A stretch of DNA of 64,000 nucleotides from the NCBI GenBank assembly GCA_964030785.1, contig OZ034966.1:8485152-8549151 (forward strand). Reading direction: 5' to 3'. The DNA comes from Siderastrea siderea. Its lineage: Eukaryota > Cnidaria > Anthozoa > Scleractinia > Rhizangiidae. The notes under the pieces are model-generated. The model made no database searches. It saw nothing but the letters and a program-made list of their open reading frames with translations, and was not told where the DNA came from. A program made the translations under genes and the position numbers. Shown one piece after another: positions 61,893-64,000 of the stretch; the stretch's first letter is position 1, and each line of letters begins with the position of its first letter.

Positions 61893-62161
61893 TCAAACTG
61901 AAAGTAGTTGTTTATTTTTTAAAAATAGTAGTTTGTCTACTTTTATGTAGACCATTTGGATTTATTCTTTAATTTAGACTAAGTAACTAGTAGGTTTCCC
62001 CGAGAGATCAACAGTACTCTTAGGCAAACCTGTTCACAAAATGCTGGAAGCAACCCACCTCATCCGGTAATTTAAGTAACTTAAGGTAATGTCACATGTG
62101 TTCAATCCACTTGACTGAACTCGTAAGCCATGAGGCTCATCAAGGCCGGCACTTTACCAGT

Positions 62162-62256
62162 TTCTGCAGCATAAAGTGGCTAGGAGCAGTACAACCCCCC
62201 CATCCTGGATGGGATGCTAGTCCATCACAGGACACCCAGCATAAAGTGACTAGGAG
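62162..62256. repeat. Tandem repeat unit, left part (continues at 63916-64000)
   Basis: GGATGGGATGCTAGTCCATC, CACCCAGCATAAAGTGACTA and AGGAGCAGTAC recur. The same unit resumes at 63916 on the other side of the hAT-like element, which therefore inserted into an older tandem repeat. Confidence 0.75.
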
Positions 62257-62559
62257 CAGGGGTCGAGACTAACAGTAGCCAACTAGTCACAGACTACTAG
62301 AAATTCCGTTTTGGCTAGTAAGTTTTGCGCTTTCACTAGCCATTTTGGCTAGTGAAACTTTCAAAGCACTAAAGCACCGGATGGAAACCAAACTTAATAT
62401 TGTTTCTGATGGTCGGATCCCAAAAGCAAATCGAGTGAGCAGAAACTAAAACTTATTCTGTAAATGGATATCATAATGTTCGTATGGTACTTGTTTTTAA
62501 TTCTTGTCTCAGATGGCAACATTTTCGCGGTCATTACTACGTTCAAACGAAATTAGCCG

Positions 62560-63440
62560 TCTTCAGAACGTTTCACCATACGTTTCCTTCAAAGGTGCAT
62601 TAGTGCGTTCATGATATTTGTCTACACGTAAGTAGGTTCACACAATTCTTTAGTCTTCTGTTATCGACTTTTTTCCATTAATTGCTACGTTCGTAGAATA
62701 GTTTCTCTTGCCAGCGTTTGTCTTTACGTAACGTCTTCACAACGTTTCTCCGTACGTAAGTAGGTTCGTTGATTTATCAGTCTAGCCTTCTCACCGTTTC
62801 TTTGTACGTTGGCACGTTCGCATGACATTGTTCTACTCTTCCTAAGGTTTTCGGTGTGTTAGTACATTCGTACGATAAGTCGACACTGCTTAGCATTTCT
62901 CTGTACGTTAGTATGTTCATACGGTATTAGTCTTGTCTTCTCAACAATTATCTGTACGTTAGTGCGATTTTAGTTGTCTCATTTACGTTTCTCCGTAATT
63001 TATTGTCCCACTATAATAGTTCAGTTTGTCCGTTCGACGTTCTTCCGTACGTCACACACGTTTTTACGGAATTAGTTTTGTCTCATAACCTTTCTCCTTA
63101 AGTTAGTAGTTGCATATTTTATTAGTCTCTGTATTTTGGTACGTTGCCAGCGTTTCTCTGTACCTTAGTGAAACCAACGTGTTTAATATGACCTCTCAAT
63201 GTTTCTCTGTACCTTAGCAAGTTCGAACCTTATTAGTTTTTTCTGCTCAATGTTTCTCCGCTTTTAAATACGCTTATAATTTACTAGTCTTTTCTTGTAG
63301 ATGTTTTTTCGTACGTGAGTTGAGTGCTGTATTAGTCTTGTCTTTTTGACGTTTGTCCGTACCTTACAACGTTCGCACGATGTTAGTCTTGTCTTCCCAA
63401 CGTTTCCCCGTAGGATGACATGCTCATATAAGGTTAACTG
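62560..63440. repeat. Degenerate tandem array, unit about 57-60 bp
   Basis: Roughly 14 imperfect units contain CGTTTCTCCGTACGTTAGTA, CGTTCGTACG and ATTAGTCTTGTCTTCTCAA. It fills most of the hAT-like element. Confidence 0.85.
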
Positions 63441-63525
63441 TTTGAGTTGTTCGTCATGGATCTGACCGAAACGGAAAAGAGAGGCGTGAACTACATCGCG
63501 CCCGGGAATTTGCCCTGAAGGCACA

Positions 63526-63658
63526 TAGCCTGCGTAGCTGGCGGAATTATTTGCGCGCGTAGTTTTGGCGGCGAAGCCGCCATTCTCTGCGCGGCTTCTT
63601 CTCCTCTACCAAGCCAAAACTTTGCGCGTGCGAACGATCCCGCCGGCCACGCAGGCTA
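63526..63658. mobile_element. 133-bp hairpin MITE with 9-bp target duplication
   Basis: TAGCCTGCGTAGCTGGCGG is mirrored by CCGCCGGCCACGCAGGCTA. GAAGGCACA is duplicated exactly (63517-63525 and 63659-63667). It is inserted in the hAT-like element, so it is younger than that element. Confidence 0.85.
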
Positions 63659-64000
63659 GAAGGCACATAGTACTTTGTATTCCGCGTGTGAGGATCTTTA
63701 ACCGCTGGAAAGAATACTCAACATTCAAGTTCTTCACTCTTGAGATTACAGAGAGGCATGTTTACAGTGCTTAACTCGGCTAAACTTTAGACATATTGAA
63801 CACAGTATGAGATTATGCAAAAACGTCTGGCTAGTGAAAGTTTATTTTGGCTAGTGAAATCAAACTTTTCACTAGCCACTTGGCTACTAAGCTGAAAAGT
63901 TAGTCTCGAGCCCTGTAGGAGCATTACTACTCCCCCTGGATGAGATGCTAGTCCATCACAGGATACCCAGCATAAAGTGACTAGGACCGTCACCACTTCC

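Larger units (their letters stand above)
60329..61947 (+). mobile_element. Penelope-like retroelement remnant with inverted flanks
   Basis: A GIY-YIG ORF (60843-61307, plus) is followed by about 640 bases of 3' flank. The 3' end of the ORF and its flank recur inverted to the left (60329-60800), for example ACAGCCTCTTTTAAAATTA against TAATTTTAAAAGAGGCTGT. The outermost 130 bp match on both sides and carry hammerhead-type sequences. The flanking host sequence TAGACCATTT and GATTTATTCTTTA occurs at both ends (60302-60328 and 61948-61972), a probable target duplication. Two SINEs are inserted in the right arm. The reverse transcriptase is absent. Confidence 0.8.
62257..63915. mobile_element. hAT-like non-autonomous element
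   Basis: The termini CAGGGGTCGAGACTAAC and GTTAGTCTCGAGCCCTG are inverted, with the CAGGG start typical of hAT. TAGGAG is repeated directly outside both ends (up to 8 bp if the alignment is shifted). Subterminal TTTTGGCTAGTGAAA-like motifs occur in both orientations. The interior is a degenerate satellite plus one hairpin MITE. There is no transposase. Confidence 0.75.

Noticed and set aside
62560..63440. Possible clustered small-RNA genes in the repeated CGTTTCTCCGTACG units
   Set aside because: Units are degenerate, lack promoter boxes or stable individual hairpins, and are explained as a tandem satellite.

Overview
This is eukaryotic, animal nuclear DNA: intron-split genes with short GT-AG exons, long AT-rich introns, tRNA-derived SINEs, a LINE, a Penelope-like element and dozens of DNA-transposon remnants. 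Protein similarity and repeat style (for example the GGAACGCC minisatellite) suggest a cnidarian, probably an anthozoan such as a stony coral. That assignment is inference; no species can be named from the sequence alone.

Layout. (1) 1-12520, + strand: the 3' half of the gene for the AP-3 adaptor complex mu subunit (AP3M1-like), 13 exons in consistent phase ending in a canonical C-terminus. Its 3.6 kb third intron holds four transposons nested inside one another. (2) 12521-16860: intergenic, with a Harbinger-like MITE and a tRNA-Ser-derived SINE. (3) 16861-24979, + strand: a two-exon core-2-type beta-1,6-N-acetylglucosaminyltransferase gene (GT14). A signal-anchor exon is separated from the catalytic exon by a 6.9 kb intron that carries a palindromic Mutator-like MITE, a truncated LINE and a large foldback structure. 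(4) 24980-42798: almost pure mobile DNA. It holds an inverted and direct array of one 1.7 kb repeat, a 2.4 kb TIR element carrying an OTU-protease fragment, several foldback MITEs and a 4.9 kb TIR element with an internal tandem duplication. (5) 42799-45361, + strand: a paralogue of the GT14 gene, 95% identical in the catalytic domain but with an in-frame stop early in exon 2. (6) 45362-50259: an orphan coiled-coil exon and repeats. (7) 50260-59957, - strand: the 3' seven exons of a leucine-rich-repeat (F-box/LRR type) gene. (8) 59958-64000: a palindromic Penelope-like retroelement with a GIY-YIG domain and hammerhead-ribozyme sequences in its flanks, then a hAT-like element filled with a degenerate satellite.

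The three host gene families are functionally unrelated as far as can be seen: AP-3 cargo sorting, Golgi O-glycan branching, and an LRR protein possibly linked to ubiquitin ligase. The two glycosyltransferases are a local duplication whose catalytic exons look homogenised by gene conversion. The most notable items are the apparently intact type I hammerhead ribozyme at 61850-61892, the OTU-bearing transposon, the Mutator-like foldback family with 9-bp target duplications (seven insertions), and the broken GT14 copy.
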